A DNA stretch of 64,000 bases. It comes from Aristaeella hokkaidonensis (GTDB lineage Bacteria; Bacillota; Clostridia; Christensenellales; Aristaeellaceae). The translations under genes were made by a program, and so were the position numbers. The DNA lies in the NCBI RefSeq assembly GCF_018128945.1, contig NZ_CP068393.1, positions 124,001-188,000 of the forward strand, written 5' to 3'. The notes under the pieces were generated by a model, which worked only from the letters and a program-made list of their open reading frames with translations, was not told the DNA's origin and did no database searches. This document shows, piece after piece, positions 33,988 to 42,471 of this stretch; position 1 is the stretch's first letter, and the number at the start of each line of letters is the position of its first letter.

Positions 33988-34646
33988 TTCTGTTTTCTGC
34001 ATTTCTCAAGAAAGAAACTGAAAAGGAGACTGCCGTCAACGGTGTCTTCTCTTTTGTGGGTATAACACATCCGCTCGGGATGAAACTGAACGCTCCAGAT
34101 CGGGAGCGTTTTGTGTTCTGCCGCTTCGACAACACCATCCTGAGCATGCAGCACAACACGGAGTCCGTCCCCCGGCCTGTCCACTCCCTGATGATGGGAA
34201 CTGTTTACGGAGAAGCCGGTTCCATATATTTTAGCAATGAATGAATCAGGTTCCGCAGTACAGGTATGAACCCGGTCTTCACCAACGCGGATATGCTTAT
34301 GGTTTTCCGACGTGGGCAGATCCTGAATCAGCGATCCGCCGAGTGCGACGTTAATCAACTGATGACCACGGCAAATGCCGAAAACCGGCTTACCAAGATC
34401 CAGAAACCGGCGGAGTACGTTCAGCTGCAGATCATCAAGCTTATCATTATATTCTGTTTCCGGCGCAGCAGCCTGCCCATAGAGAGCGGGATTCAGATCA
34501 ATACCGCCGGGCAGCAGCAGGCCATCGCATTCTTCCGGATGTATATCTGTGCCGACTTCAGGCTGTGCACCTGAACGGACCAAGGCATCCATATAGTTAT
34601 TGATGATGCAGTCAGTCATCAGTGTGGGTAATGCGATCTTCAGCAT
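33981..34646 (-). CDS. Class I glutamine amidotransferase-like hydrolase (PuuD/gamma-Glu-GABA hydrolase type)
   Basis: The start at [10 protein letters not shown] has GGGAG upstream. The 221-residue protein carries the peptidase C26 pattern: [15 protein letters not shown], the nucleophile elbow FGICRGHQ (Cys), and the catalytic His/Glu in VQFHPER. Family members hydrolyse gamma-glutamyl amides. It is shorter than typical PuuD (about 250) because the N-terminal segment is reduced. Its neighbour is an amino-acid importer read toward it. A second paralogue lies before carAB at 46770. Confidence 0.85.
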   Translation of the reverse strand: MLKIALPTLMTDCIINNYMDALVRSGAQPEVGTDIHPEECDGLLLPGGIDLNPALYGQAAAPETEYNDKLDDLQLNVLRRFLDLGKPVFGICRGHQLINVALGGSLIQDLPTSENHKHIRVGEDRVHTCTAEPDSFIAKIYGTGFSVNSSHHQGVDRPGDGLRVVLHAQDGVVEAAEHKTLPIWSVQFHPERMCYTHKREDTVDGSLLFSFFLEKCRKQNQ

Positions 34647-34964
34647 AAAAACGCTCCCTGTCTGTAAATAAAACACGGGTGTAGCCCGGTTGATGTATTA
34701 TATGACTATTCCGGACGGTTTTCAATTGCGGACAGCCTTCAGAGAACAGATGCAGGTGAGGGCATAACTCTGGATACAGTATTCTTTGTGAACGATAATC
34801 CAACTGCGGCGTGCCCGAACAGTGCCGATGACGGGAGACGAGGACGGTTGAGGTCAATCCGCTCAAGGGATCCGGCAAATTCAGCCGGGAGAAGGGTATA
34901 CGTTTTTTATACCTTCTGTCAGAGTTGTGATTTCGTTGACATTGTTTTCCAGGATGCTTACAAT
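34647..34964 (+). promoter_or_regulatory. Control region of the sugar transporter operon: inverted repeat and promoter
   Basis: No gene is visible in this gap. AGAAGG-GTATA pairs with TATAC-CTTCT (34890-34917, one bulge). Nineteen bases later TTGACA (34936-34941) and TACAAT (34959-34964), spaced 17, form a good promoter about 80 bases before the binding-protein gene. The inverted repeat may be a regulator site. The remainder (34647-34889) shows nothing I can name. Confidence 0.7.
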
Positions 34965-35044
34965 GATAATCAGAAGCGGACCAGTATATCCGCAGACAAA
35001 TTTATATCAGGCAGAAAGCATCTGCCATAGAAGGAGGTTTCTTT

Positions 35045-35953
35045 ATGAAGAAACTGGTTGCCCTGATTTTGGCCCTCGCCCTGACGCTGGGCTGCGCTGC
35101 TGCTATGGCCGACAAGATCGGCTACACCTGTATGGATGGTACCAACCCCTTCTTCGTTGCACTGGAAGCCGCTATCCGTGAAGTAGTGGAAGCCAACGGC
35201 GATGAACTGATTTCCCTGGATCCCCAGAACAGCAATGAAAAACAGATTGCCCAGATCGAAGACATGATCTCCAACGGTGTTGTGGCTATGTTCGTCAACC
35301 CCGTTGACAAGGACGGCATCATCGCCGGCCTGGACAAACTGAAGGAAGCCAACATCCCCATGTTCGGTTTCGACACCGAAGTGGCTGACATGTCCTACCT
35401 GGTAACCTACGCCGGCTCCGATAACTACAACGCCGGTAAGGTCTGCGGTGAAGACCTGGTAGCCAAGCTGCCCGACGGCGGCCCCATCATCGTGCTGGAT
35501 TCTCCCACAATGCAGTCCGTTGTGGACCGCACCAACGGCTTCCTCGAAGCCATCGACGGCAAGGGCTTTGAAGTGGTCTTCCAGAAGGACTGCATGGGCA
35601 ACCAGGAACAGGGCAATCTGAACGGTACTGACGCCCTGATCGCCCATCCGGACGCTGTCGCCATCTTCGGCGGAAATGACCCCACTGCTCTGGGTGCTGC
35701 CGCTGCCGCGGAAGCTGCTCAGTCCAAGGCTCTGATCTACGGCGTTGACGGTTCTCCCGACATCAAGGCCCTGATCGCTGAAGGCAAAGTTACCGGTACC
35801 GGCGCTCAGTCCCCGATCTCCATCGGCAAGACCATCGCTGAACTGTACTACAAGTGGAAGGCCGGCGAAACTGTGGAAGCCCGTTATCCGATCGCTACCT
35901 TCATGATCAACTCTGACAATATCGCTGATTACAACAACGGCGGATGGCAGTAA
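35045..35953 (+). CDS. Periplasmic-type sugar-binding protein of a ribose-family ABC transporter
   Basis: The 302-residue protein has a signal peptide (MKKLVALILALALTLGCAAAMAD) and the Peripla_BP_4 layout of RbsB-like proteins: GYTCMDGTNPFFVALEAAI, QIEDMISNGVVAMFVNPVD, the hinge segment FGFDTEV and IFGGNDPTALG. The Cys in LTLGC is a possible but imperfect lipobox. AAGGAGG precedes the start. The gene leads an operon with an ATPase, a permease and three sugar-metabolism enzymes. Ligand is unknown; the enzymes downstream suggest D-lyxose, D-mannose or a related aldose or ketose. A hairpin follows the stop. Confidence 0.88.
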   Translation: MKKLVALILALALTLGCAAAMADKIGYTCMDGTNPFFVALEAAIREVVEANGDELISLDPQNSNEKQIAQIEDMISNGVVAMFVNPVDKDGIIAGLDKLKEANIPMFGFDTEVADMSYLVTYAGSDNYNAGKVCGEDLVAKLPDGGPIIVLDSPTMQSVVDRTNGFLEAIDGKGFEVVFQKDCMGNQEQGNLNGTDALIAHPDAVAIFGGNDPTALGAAAAAEAAQSKALIYGVDGSPDIKALIAEGKVTGTGAQSPISIGKTIAELYYKWKAGETVEARYPIATFMINSDNIADYNNGGWQ

Positions 35954-36015
35954 GCCAGTAAAGCCGATCCTTTGAGTCAGCCTCTTTTCTGAAGGGGAAG
36001 ACCCGGCGATAAACG

Positions 36016-36050
36016 AAGGGCTTTGTTCCAACTGAGCAAAGCCCTTTTCC
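36016..36050 (+). terminator. Partial terminator after the sugar-binding protein gene
   Basis: AAGGGCTTTG (36016-36025) pairs with CAAAGCCCTT (36037-36046), followed by TTCC. It is inside the operon, as in the two amino-acid transporter operons here. Confidence 0.75.
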
Positions 36051-36106
36051 GGATGTATCCGGGTCTTTCCCTCAGAACATCCTAAGCATAACGGTGGTGA
36101 GACTTT

Positions 36107-37624
36107 GTGAGCGAATACCTGCTCGAGATGAAAGGAATCTATAAATCCTTTCCGGGCGTCAAGGCACTGCAGAATGTGGAGTTTCAGCTGAAAGCCGGAG
36201 AGATCCACGCGCTGCTGGGTGAGAACGGTGCGGGCAAATCCACGCTGATCAAGGTGCTGGGCGGCATCTATATCGCGGAGGAAGGCGAGATCCGCATCGA
36301 CGGAAAAAAGGTTGTTATTGACGGCGTAAATGCTGCCCGTGACAACGGTATTTCCATTATCCACCAGGAACTGGTGCTGGTGCCGCATATGACCGTGGCG
36401 GAGAATATCTTCCTCGGCCGGGAACCCATGGGAAAATTCGGCGTGGACTATAAGCGGATGGCAGCGTCCGCGCAGGAAATGCTGGATAAGTTTGACCTTG
36501 GAATCAGCGCAACAGATGAGATCTTTGATCTTTCCATCGCGCAGCAGCAGATGGTGGAGATTGTCAAAGCCATTTCCTTCAACTGCCGCATCCTGGTCAT
36601 GGATGAGCCGACATCCTCCATTTCCGACCGTGAGGTTACGCAGCTGTTTGAAATTATGCGCAACCTGGCGGCCCAGGGTGTGGGCATCATCTACATCAGT
36701 CACAAGATGAGTGAACTGAACGAGGTCTGTGACCGGGTGACGGTGCTGCGTGACGGCATGTACGTGGGCACACGCGTGGTTGCGGATACTCCCCGGGACG
36801 AGCTGATTACCATGATGGTCGGCCGGGAGCTGGACCAGTATTATACCCGTGACCACGTCAAGGACACGCCGGTCTTCTTCAAGTGTGAACATATTGATGA
36901 CGGCAAGAAACACCACAAACGGGTGAACGACGTTTCCTTTGAGGTGCGGGAAGGTGAAATCGTCGGTTTCGCAGGCCTGGTCGGCGCCGGACGCAGCGAG
37001 ACAATGCAGTGTATCTTCGGCCTGACGAGCACCGCCACCGGAACGATCACGCTGGAAGGGAAAAAGCTGAATATCTCCAGTGCTGTGGACGCCATGAAAT
37101 ACGGTATTGCCATGGTACCGGAAAACCGGAAACTGGAAGGACTTTATCATATCCAGTCCGTGAGTTTCAACACCACCATAGAGGTGCTCCATGAAATCAT
37201 CAATCACCTGCGCGTGAACGAGAAACGGGAACATGAAATTACCCAGGAGTTCATTGATAAGATGCAGACGAAGACCCCTTCCCATGAGCAGCGGGTCTCC
37301 AACCTGTCCGGCGGAAACCAGCAGAAGGTTATGATCGGACGCTGGCTTGCCACGAAGCCGAAGGTGCTGATCCTGGATGAGCCGACCCGCGGCGTGGACG
37401 TCGGTGCCAAGGCGGAAATCTATGAGATTATGAATGAACTGACCAAACAGGGTGTGGCCATTATCATGGTTTCTTCGGAACTGCCGGAGATCATCAATAT
37501 GGCAGACCGGGTCTATGTGATGTACGACGGCCGGATTACCGGCTGCATCGATTATGAAAACGTCAGCCAGGAAGCGATCATGCATCTCGCAACCCTGGAG
37601 ACAGCAGGAGGGGCCAACGAATGA
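36107..37624 (+). CDS. Sugar ABC transporter ATP-binding protein (RbsA/MglA type)
   Basis: The 505-residue protein holds two ABC domains. The first has Walker A GENGAGKST (residues about 37-45) and Walker B ILVMDEPTSS. The second has the degenerate P-loop GLVGAGRSE, the signature NLSGGNQQKV and Walker B LILDEPTRGVDVGAK. This tandem layout is specific to carbohydrate importers of the CUT2 class. The start codon is GTG, with only a weak site upstream (GGTGGTGAG). The gene ends overlapping the permease by 4 bases. Confidence 0.93.
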   Translation: MSEYLLEMKGIYKSFPGVKALQNVEFQLKAGEIHALLGENGAGKSTLIKVLGGIYIAEEGEIRIDGKKVVIDGVNAARDNGISIIHQELVLVPHMTVAENIFLGREPMGKFGVDYKRMAASAQEMLDKFDLGISATDEIFDLSIAQQQMVEIVKAISFNCRILVMDEPTSSISDREVTQLFEIMRNLAAQGVGIIYISHKMSELNEVCDRVTVLRDGMYVGTRVVADTPRDELITMMVGRELDQYYTRDHVKDTPVFFKCEHIDDGKKHHKRVNDVSFEVREGEIVGFAGLVGAGRSETMQCIFGLTSTATGTITLEGKKLNISSAVDAMKYGIAMVPENRKLEGLYHIQSVSFNTTIEVLHEIINHLRVNEKREHEITQEFIDKMQTKTPSHEQRVSNLSGGNQQKVMIGRWLATKPKVLILDEPTRGVDVGAKAEIYEIMNELTKQGVAIIMVSSELPEIINMADRVYVMYDGRITGCIDYENVSQEAIMHLATLETAGGANE

Positions 37625-38577
37625 AAGGCATTAAAAAGTATCTGAAGGACAACCTGGGAATTATCCTGGCCCTGGTCGCCATGATCCTGTTCCTGTATGT
37701 TTATCCGAAAACCCATAATACGTTCCTGACCACCAACAATATCTTCAATGTGCTGCGGCAGAGTGCCACCAACCTGATGCTGGCCTGCGGCATGACGATG
37801 GTCATCATCCTGGGAGGCATTGACCTTTCCGTGGGTTCCATCATCGCCATGTCCGGCGTGCTGGGCGCGGCGGCGGTTGTATGGCACGGACTGCCGGAAA
37901 TTGTGGGCATCCTGATTGCTATCCTGTCCGGTCTGCTGTTCGGCCTGCTGAACGGCACGATCATCGCCCGGACAAAGATCCCGCCCTTTATCGTGACCCT
38001 GGCATCCATGAACATCGCGAAGGGTATTGCCTACGTGTATTCGGGCGGCAAGCCGATCCGCTGCATGACAGACGCCTGGAAGTTCCTGGGCGCTGGCAAC
38101 GTGGCGGGCATCCCGACGCCGGTGATCACGATGTTCATTGTGTTTGTCGTCGCGGTGCTGTTCCTGAACCGGTCCCGGATCGGAAGGCACATTTACGCGG
38201 TGGGCGGCAACGATACAGCAGCAAAATTCTCCGCGATCAACACCGCCAAGGTTAAACTGATTGTTTACTCCTTCAGCGGCCTGATGGCCGGCCTGGCCGG
38301 CATCACCATCGCATCCCGCCTGTACTCCGGAACCTGTACTTCCGGTGACGGCGCGGAAATGGACGCCATCGCGGCTGTGGTCGTGGGCGGTACCTCCATG
38401 TCCGGCGGATCCGGCAAGCTGGGCGGAACCCTGATCGGTGTGCTGATCATCGGTATCCTGAACAACGGCCTGAACCTGATGGGCGTCAACTCCGACTGGC
38501 AGTACATCATCAAGGGCGCCGTTATCCTGTCGGCTGTGTATATGGACTTCCTGCGCAACCGCAAGAAGGCATCCTGA
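37621..38577 (+). CDS. Sugar ABC transporter permease (RbsC type)
   Basis: The 318-residue polytopic protein matches the CUT2 permease family: TNNIFNVLRQSATNLMLACGMT, ILGGIDLSVGSI, the region RHIYAVGGNDTAAKFSAIN and LGGTLIGVLIIGILNNGLNL. It forms the channel for the preceding binding protein and ATPase. It begins at the ATGA overlap with the ATPase gene. A hairpin (CAAAAGCCG/CGGCTTTTG, 38595-38626) follows 17 bases after its stop. Confidence 0.93.
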   Translation: MKGIKKYLKDNLGIILALVAMILFLYVYPKTHNTFLTTNNIFNVLRQSATNLMLACGMTMVIILGGIDLSVGSIIAMSGVLGAAAVVWHGLPEIVGILIAILSGLLFGLLNGTIIARTKIPPFIVTLASMNIAKGIAYVYSGGKPIRCMTDAWKFLGAGNVAGIPTPVITMFIVFVVAVLFLNRSRIGRHIYAVGGNDTAAKFSAINTAKVKLIVYSFSGLMAGLAGITIASRLYSGTCTSGDGAEMDAIAAVVVGGTSMSGGSGKLGGTLIGVLIIGILNNGLNLMGVNSDWQYIIKGAVILSAVYMDFLRNRKKAS

Positions 38578-38594
38578 GTATACCGTACATCTGA

Positions 38595-38626
38595 CAAAAG
38601 CCGTCCTGTCCTGCAGGCGGCTTTTG
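38595..38626 (+). terminator. Hairpin between transporter and sugar-enzyme genes
   Basis: CAAAAGCCG (38595-38603) pairs with CGGCTTTTG (38618-38626). The tail lacks a long T-run, so read-through into the enzyme genes is likely. Confidence 0.5.
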
Positions 38627-38672
38627 CCGTCTCAGGAAGACAGGAGCATCCGAGTGAAAGGATGTGAACCGG

Positions 38673-39356
38673 ATGAAACGCTCCGAGATCAATGCCCATA
38701 TCAGGGAGTTTGAAACTGTTCTGCAGGAACACTGTTTTATGCTGCCGCCGTTTTTGTCATTTACCCCGGAGGAGTGGCTGGCAAAAGGCAGTGAGTATGA
38801 CGAAATCCGGGACAACGCTCTTGGATGGGACCTGACGGATTTCGGCAGCGGTGATTTCTTTTCCCGCGGGCTTTACCTGATCACACTCCGTAACGGGAAC
38901 GCACATGAGGACAGATATCCGAAGCCCTATGCGGAGAAGATCATGATGCTGCGGGGCGGGCAGACCTGCCCCTGTCATTTCCACTGGCATAAAATGGAGG
39001 ATATTATCAACCGGGGCGGCGGAAATGTGATATTCCGGCTATGGAACGCCGGAGCAGACGGACTGCCGGATCGCATGACTCCTGTGACCGTGCACCGGGA
39101 CGGGAGAATATATACAGTTCCGGCAGGGGAGAAAATTGTGATTGCACCGGGGGAGAGCCTGACGCTGCATCCCGGCTGCTATCATGAATTCACCGTCGGG
39201 AAAGCAGATAACTATGCCCTGATCGGCGAGGTTTCCATGTGCAATGACGATGAAACGGATAACCGTTTTGAAACACCGGTAGGACGATTTCCTGCCATTG
39301 AGGAGGATGAACCGCCCTATCGCCTGTTGTGCAATGAGTATCCGCCCGCACGCTGA
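38673..39356 (+). CDS. D-lyxose/D-mannose isomerase-like cupin
   Basis: The ATG of MKRSEINAHI has AAAGGA 11 bases upstream and is preferred to a GTG three codons earlier. The 227-residue protein has the metal-binding cupin signature of D-lyxose isomerases: HFHWHKMEDIINRGGG, with His102, His104 and Glu109, and the later His171 in HPGCYHEF. These enzymes interconvert D-lyxose with D-xylulose and D-mannose with D-fructose. It is followed by a PfkB kinase and an aldolase, so it is the probable first catabolic step for the imported sugar. Confidence 0.85.
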   Translation: MKRSEINAHIREFETVLQEHCFMLPPFLSFTPEEWLAKGSEYDEIRDNALGWDLTDFGSGDFFSRGLYLITLRNGNAHEDRYPKPYAEKIMMLRGGQTCPCHFHWHKMEDIINRGGGNVIFRLWNAGADGLPDRMTPVTVHRDGRIYTVPAGEKIVIAPGESLTLHPGCYHEFTVGKADNYALIGEVSMCNDDETDNRFETPVGRFPAIEEDEPPYRLLCNEYPPAR

Positions 39357-39375
39357 CGGGAAGCGGAGGTAAAAA

Positions 39376-40476
39376 ATGAGAAAGGTGATTGCCGCAGGTC
39401 ATATTTGCCTGGATATTACGCCGGTCTTTCCGGCAGGGAAACGGTACGACAGCCTGTCGTCCCTGCTGGTTCCCGGCAAACTGATCCAGACGGAGGCGGC
39501 AGACGTACATACCGGCGGAAGCGTGGCCAATACAGGCCTGGCGCTGAAATTGCTGGGATGTGACGTGACGCTGATGGGCAAGGTTGGAGATGATTCCTTC
39601 GGGACGATGATCCGGAGTATCCTGGCCCAATACGGAGCAGGGGGACTGCTGGTTGACCCGGAAAGTTCCACCTCCTATTCCGTTGTGCTGGCTGTGCCTG
39701 GCCAGGACCGGGTTTTCCTGCACAGCCCGGGAGCAAATGATACATTTACCGGCGCGGATATTCCGGAGGAAGCCCTGGAGGACGCAGCGCTGTTTCACTT
39801 CGGCTATCCGCCGCTGATGCGCCGAACCTGGGAAAACGACGGGGCGGAGCTGACTGCCCTGTACCGGCGTATGAAAGAGAAAGGGATTGCCACCAGCCTG
39901 GATCTGGCAGCGGTGGATCCAAATACTCCGGCAGGGCAGGCAGACTGGGAAAAGATCCTTTCCGGCGTGCTGCCGTATGTTGACTTTTTTGTGCCGAGCT
40001 TTGAGGAGCTTTGCTGGATGCTGGACAGGGAACGGTATGACCGGCTGGTTGCCGGCGGCAGGGATATGACAGACGGACTGGACCTGGAAACAGAAGTCCT
40101 GCCACTGGCAGAAAGGGTGCTTTCCATGGGATGCCGGGCGGCTATGATCAAGTGCGGGACAAGCGGAATGCTGCTCCGAACTGCCGGCAGGGCATGCATG
40201 GAACGGGTTGGATCACGGCTGGAACTGGACACAGGAACATGGAGCAATCAGACAGTGTTGCAATCCTGCTTCAAAGCTGATATTGTGCGAAGCGGAGCAG
40301 GTGCCGGAGATACCAGCATTGCCGCATTCCTGGCGGCGGTGCTCAGCGGAAGAAAACCGGCGGAATGTGTGGCGCTGGCATGCGCTGAAGGTGCCTGCTG
40401 CGTGACCACATACGATACGCTCAGCGGACTGAAACCGCTCGATGAACTGGAAGAAAGAATCCGAAAAGGCTGGTAA
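39376..40476 (+). CDS. PfkB-family carbohydrate kinase
   Basis: The 366-residue protein has the ribokinase fold signatures: N-terminal HTGGSVANTGLALKLLG (45-61), with VGDDSFG shortly after, and the C-terminal anion hole and catalytic Asp in GAGAGD (307-312). A variable insert lies at about residues 285-300. PfkB kinases phosphorylate ketoses or ribose; here the likely substrate is the ketose made by the upstream isomerase. GGAGG precedes the ATG and the gap to the isomerase gene is only 19 bases. Confidence 0.88.
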   Translation: MRKVIAAGHICLDITPVFPAGKRYDSLSSLLVPGKLIQTEAADVHTGGSVANTGLALKLLGCDVTLMGKVGDDSFGTMIRSILAQYGAGGLLVDPESSTSYSVVLAVPGQDRVFLHSPGANDTFTGADIPEEALEDAALFHFGYPPLMRRTWENDGAELTALYRRMKEKGIATSLDLAAVDPNTPAGQADWEKILSGVLPYVDFFVPSFEELCWMLDRERYDRLVAGGRDMTDGLDLETEVLPLAERVLSMGCRAAMIKCGTSGMLLRTAGRACMERVGSRLELDTGTWSNQTVLQSCFKADIVRSGAGAGDTSIAAFLAAVLSGRKPAECVALACAEGACCVTTYDTLSGLKPLDELEERIRKGW

Positions 40477-40489
40477 GGAGGGGATCCGG

Positions 40490-41350
40490 ATGCTTGTCAA
40501 TATGAACGACGTGCTGCTGCCGGCAAAAGAAGGGAAATACGCTGTCGGTTTCTTTAACGCGGTGAATGTGGAGATGGCCCGGGCAATCATTGAAACGGCG
40601 GAGGAACTGCGGGCACCGGTTATGGTTGGTACGGCGGAAGTCCTGCTGCCGGCAATGCCCCTGGAACGTGTGGCGGAATACCTGATACCCATGGCAAAGA
40701 AAGCGTCTGTACCGGTATGCGTTCATTATGACCATGGCCTGACGTTCGAAAAATGCATGGAGGCGCTGGATCTGGGCTTTACTTCCGTAATGTATGACTG
40801 CTCAACAGAGACGTATGAAGCCAACGTTGAAAAGGTCGCGGAAATGGTCGGGATCTGCCATGCCAAAGGCGTTACCGTGGAAGGTGAACTCGGTCATGTG
40901 GGGGATAACGAAGGAGCCGGAAAGCTGGAGAACCCTGAGGATTATTTCACCAATCCGGACACAGCGGCGGATTTTGTTAATCGAACTGGAATTGATTCCC
41001 TGGCAGTGGCGGTCGGCAATGCCCACGGGGATTACAAGTTCCCGCCGAAACTGGATTTTGACCGTATTGAAACGATTGCCGGCAGGACCGGACTGCCCCT
41101 GGTGCTGCATGGCGGAAGCGGACTGTCGGATTCCGATTTCCGGACAGCAGTGCAGAGGGGCATATGCAAGGTCAATATCTTCACGGATATCGACAAAGCC
41201 GGAAAGGCCGGTATTGAGGAAGGCCTGGCTGCAGGCGCTTCCTCCATGATGGGACTGATTCCTTACGAGATTGAAGCCATGAAGAAGGTCGTACGGAACA
41301 AGATGGAACTGTTCGGCTCTGTGGGCCGCATTCCAATGCAGACAGAATGA
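40490..41350 (+). CDS. Class II ketose-bisphosphate or ketose-phosphate aldolase
   Basis: The ATG of MLVNMNDV has AAGGAGGGG upstream; an in-frame ATG 16 codons earlier lies inside the kinase gene. The 286-residue enzyme carries zinc-site motifs of class II aldolases: HYDHG (79-83), VEGELGHVG and LHGGSGLSD. These enzymes split ketose phosphates into dihydroxyacetone phosphate and an aldehyde. Position after an isomerase and one kinase suggests cleavage of a ketose 1-phosphate, although a bisphosphate substrate made with another kinase is equally allowed by family knowledge. Confidence 0.9.
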   Translation: MLVNMNDVLLPAKEGKYAVGFFNAVNVEMARAIIETAEELRAPVMVGTAEVLLPAMPLERVAEYLIPMAKKASVPVCVHYDHGLTFEKCMEALDLGFTSVMYDCSTETYEANVEKVAEMVGICHAKGVTVEGELGHVGDNEGAGKLENPEDYFTNPDTAADFVNRTGIDSLAVAVGNAHGDYKFPPKLDFDRIETIAGRTGLPLVLHGGSGLSDSDFRTAVQRGICKVNIFTDIDKAGKAGIEEGLAAGASSMMGLIPYEIEAMKKVVRNKMELFGSVGRIPMQTE

Positions 41351-41376
41351 ACAAAAACATCCGGGAGATAACCAAT

Positions 41377-41799
41377 ATGACAGATCTTTTCAGCTATGAG
41401 GATAAGCTGGTGCGGGTAACGGATCAGGAGGGACGGAAGATTACCGGTATTGCGGTGAGCTTTCCGTCCGGATACGGCTTGCACGAATACAACCGGGAGG
41501 AAGAAGGCCTCCAGGTGGGAGAGTATGTGCTTTTCCAATCCCAGATTAAGCAGATAGAATGCCTTCCCACCTATGAAGAAGCGGTGGAAAGCATCCGGCC
41601 GGGACGATACCGCCACTTCAAAGGGAAGGAATATGAGGTCATCGGGATTGCCAGGCACTCGGAAACCGAAGAGGCCATGGTGGTCTATCGTCCTCTTTAT
41701 ACGGATCGTGGACTCTGGGTTCGCCCTGCATCCATGTGGAATGAGGAAATTGAGCGGGAAGGGAAGACTTTCAGAAGATTTGAAAGGATCGAAGACTGA
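41377..41799 (+). CDS. DUF1653 protein with N-terminal small beta domain
   Basis: The start at MTDLFSYEDK has GGGAG 9 bases upstream; an earlier ATG overlaps the aldolase stop and would add 10 residues. The 140-residue product has an N-terminal Sm-like beta segment (LVRVTDQEGRKITGIAVSF). Its C-terminal DUF1653 domain contains GRYRHFKGKEYEVIGIARHS and PLYTDRGLWVRPASMW. DUF1653 has no agreed function. It is the last gene of the sugar operon by spacing, but its role there is unclear. Confidence 0.82.
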   Translation: MTDLFSYEDKLVRVTDQEGRKITGIAVSFPSGYGLHEYNREEEGLQVGEYVLFQSQIKQIECLPTYEEAVESIRPGRYRHFKGKEYEVIGIARHSETEEAMVVYRPLYTDRGLWVRPASMWNEEIEREGKTFRRFERIED

Positions 41800-41847
41800 T
41801 TATCAATTGACAAAAAGGCCTTTGGCGCTTATACTTTTCAAGGTCTT

Positions 41848-41924
41848 GCCCACGTAGCTCAGTCGGATAGAGCGGCCGCCTCCTAAGCGGCAGGCCAGAG
41901 GTTCGAATCCTCCCGTGGGTGCCA
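41848..41924 (+). tRNA. tRNA-Arg (anticodon CCT), CCA encoded
   Basis: The acceptor GCCCACG pairs with CGTGGGT. The anticodon stem GCCGC/GCGGC surrounds CTCCTAA (anticodon CCT, reads AGG). The T arm is AGAGGTTCGAATCCTCC-like. CCA is encoded (41922-41924). The last bases are repeated in the tandem array that follows. Confidence 0.95.
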
Positions 41925-42435
41925 CCAAAAGCCGGTTCCCATAAAGGGGACCGGCTTCTGATTGATCTGCGAGGCAGATCAGAACCTCTGGGCCAGAGGC
42001 CCGAGTTCCGCAACCTCAATAGTCGTTCAAAGCTCTTGGAGCGAGCTTTGCTCTCCTTTTCGGTTGACTCGTTCACCTCGTTTCTGTCTTCGACAGACAG
42101 CCCACAGGCCTGACACTCGGATCGCTCCCCTCCCGTGGGTGCTATCAAAAGCCGGTTCCCATAAAGGGGACCGGCTTCTGATTGATCTGCGAGGCAGATC
42201 AGAACCTCTGGGCCAGAGGCCCGAGTTCCGCAACCTCAATAGTCGTTCAAAGCTCTTGGAGCGAGCTTTGCCCTCCTTTTCGGTTGACTCGTTCACCTCG
42301 TTTCTGTCTTCGACAGACAGCCCACAGGGCTGGCACTCGGATCGCTCCCCTCCCGTGGGTGCTATCAAAAGCCGGTTCCCATAAAGGGGACCGGCTTTTG
42401 ATTGATCTGCGAGGCAGATCAGAACCTCCGGGCCG
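41909..42435. repeat. 220-bp tandem repeat, two full copies and one partial, starting in the tRNA-Arg 3' end
   Basis: The period is exactly 220 bases: GCCGGTTCCC recurs at 41931, 42151 and 42371, and CCTCCCGTGGGTGC (the tRNA-Arg 3' end) at 41909, 42129 and 42349. Copies differ at only a handful of bases. Each full unit holds a terminator-like stem (AAGCCGG...CCGGCTT), GATCTGC-GAG-GCAGATC, CCTCTG/CAGAGG, AAAGCTC/GAGCTTT and CTGTC/GACAG stems, so it is highly structured. The third copy breaks off near 42435. No credible gene is present. Confidence 0.9.
42367..42399 (-). terminator. Bidirectional terminator in the last repeat copy, serving carB
   Basis: AAAAGCCGGTTCCC pairs with GGGACCGGCTTTT with one bulge. 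The flanks are A-rich on one side and T-rich on the other, so it works both ways. The carB stop is about 75 bases away. Confidence 0.7.
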
Positions 42436-42471
42436 GAAATTCATTTTTTGTGTTATCGAAAGAAAGCTTTA

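Noticed and set aside
34788-35030. 80-residue plus-strand frame before the sugar-binding protein
   Set aside because: It overlaps the promoter and inverted repeat, has no ribosome-binding site and has unnatural composition.
34970-37585. 871-residue minus-strand frame opposite the sugar transporter genes
   Set aside because: It spans two genes and their gap; a shadow of their codon pattern.
42027-42368. Frames over the 220-bp repeats at tRNA-Arg
   Set aside because: The 220-bp period is not a multiple of three, so each copy shifts frame; the sequence is all hairpins and tRNA 3' end.
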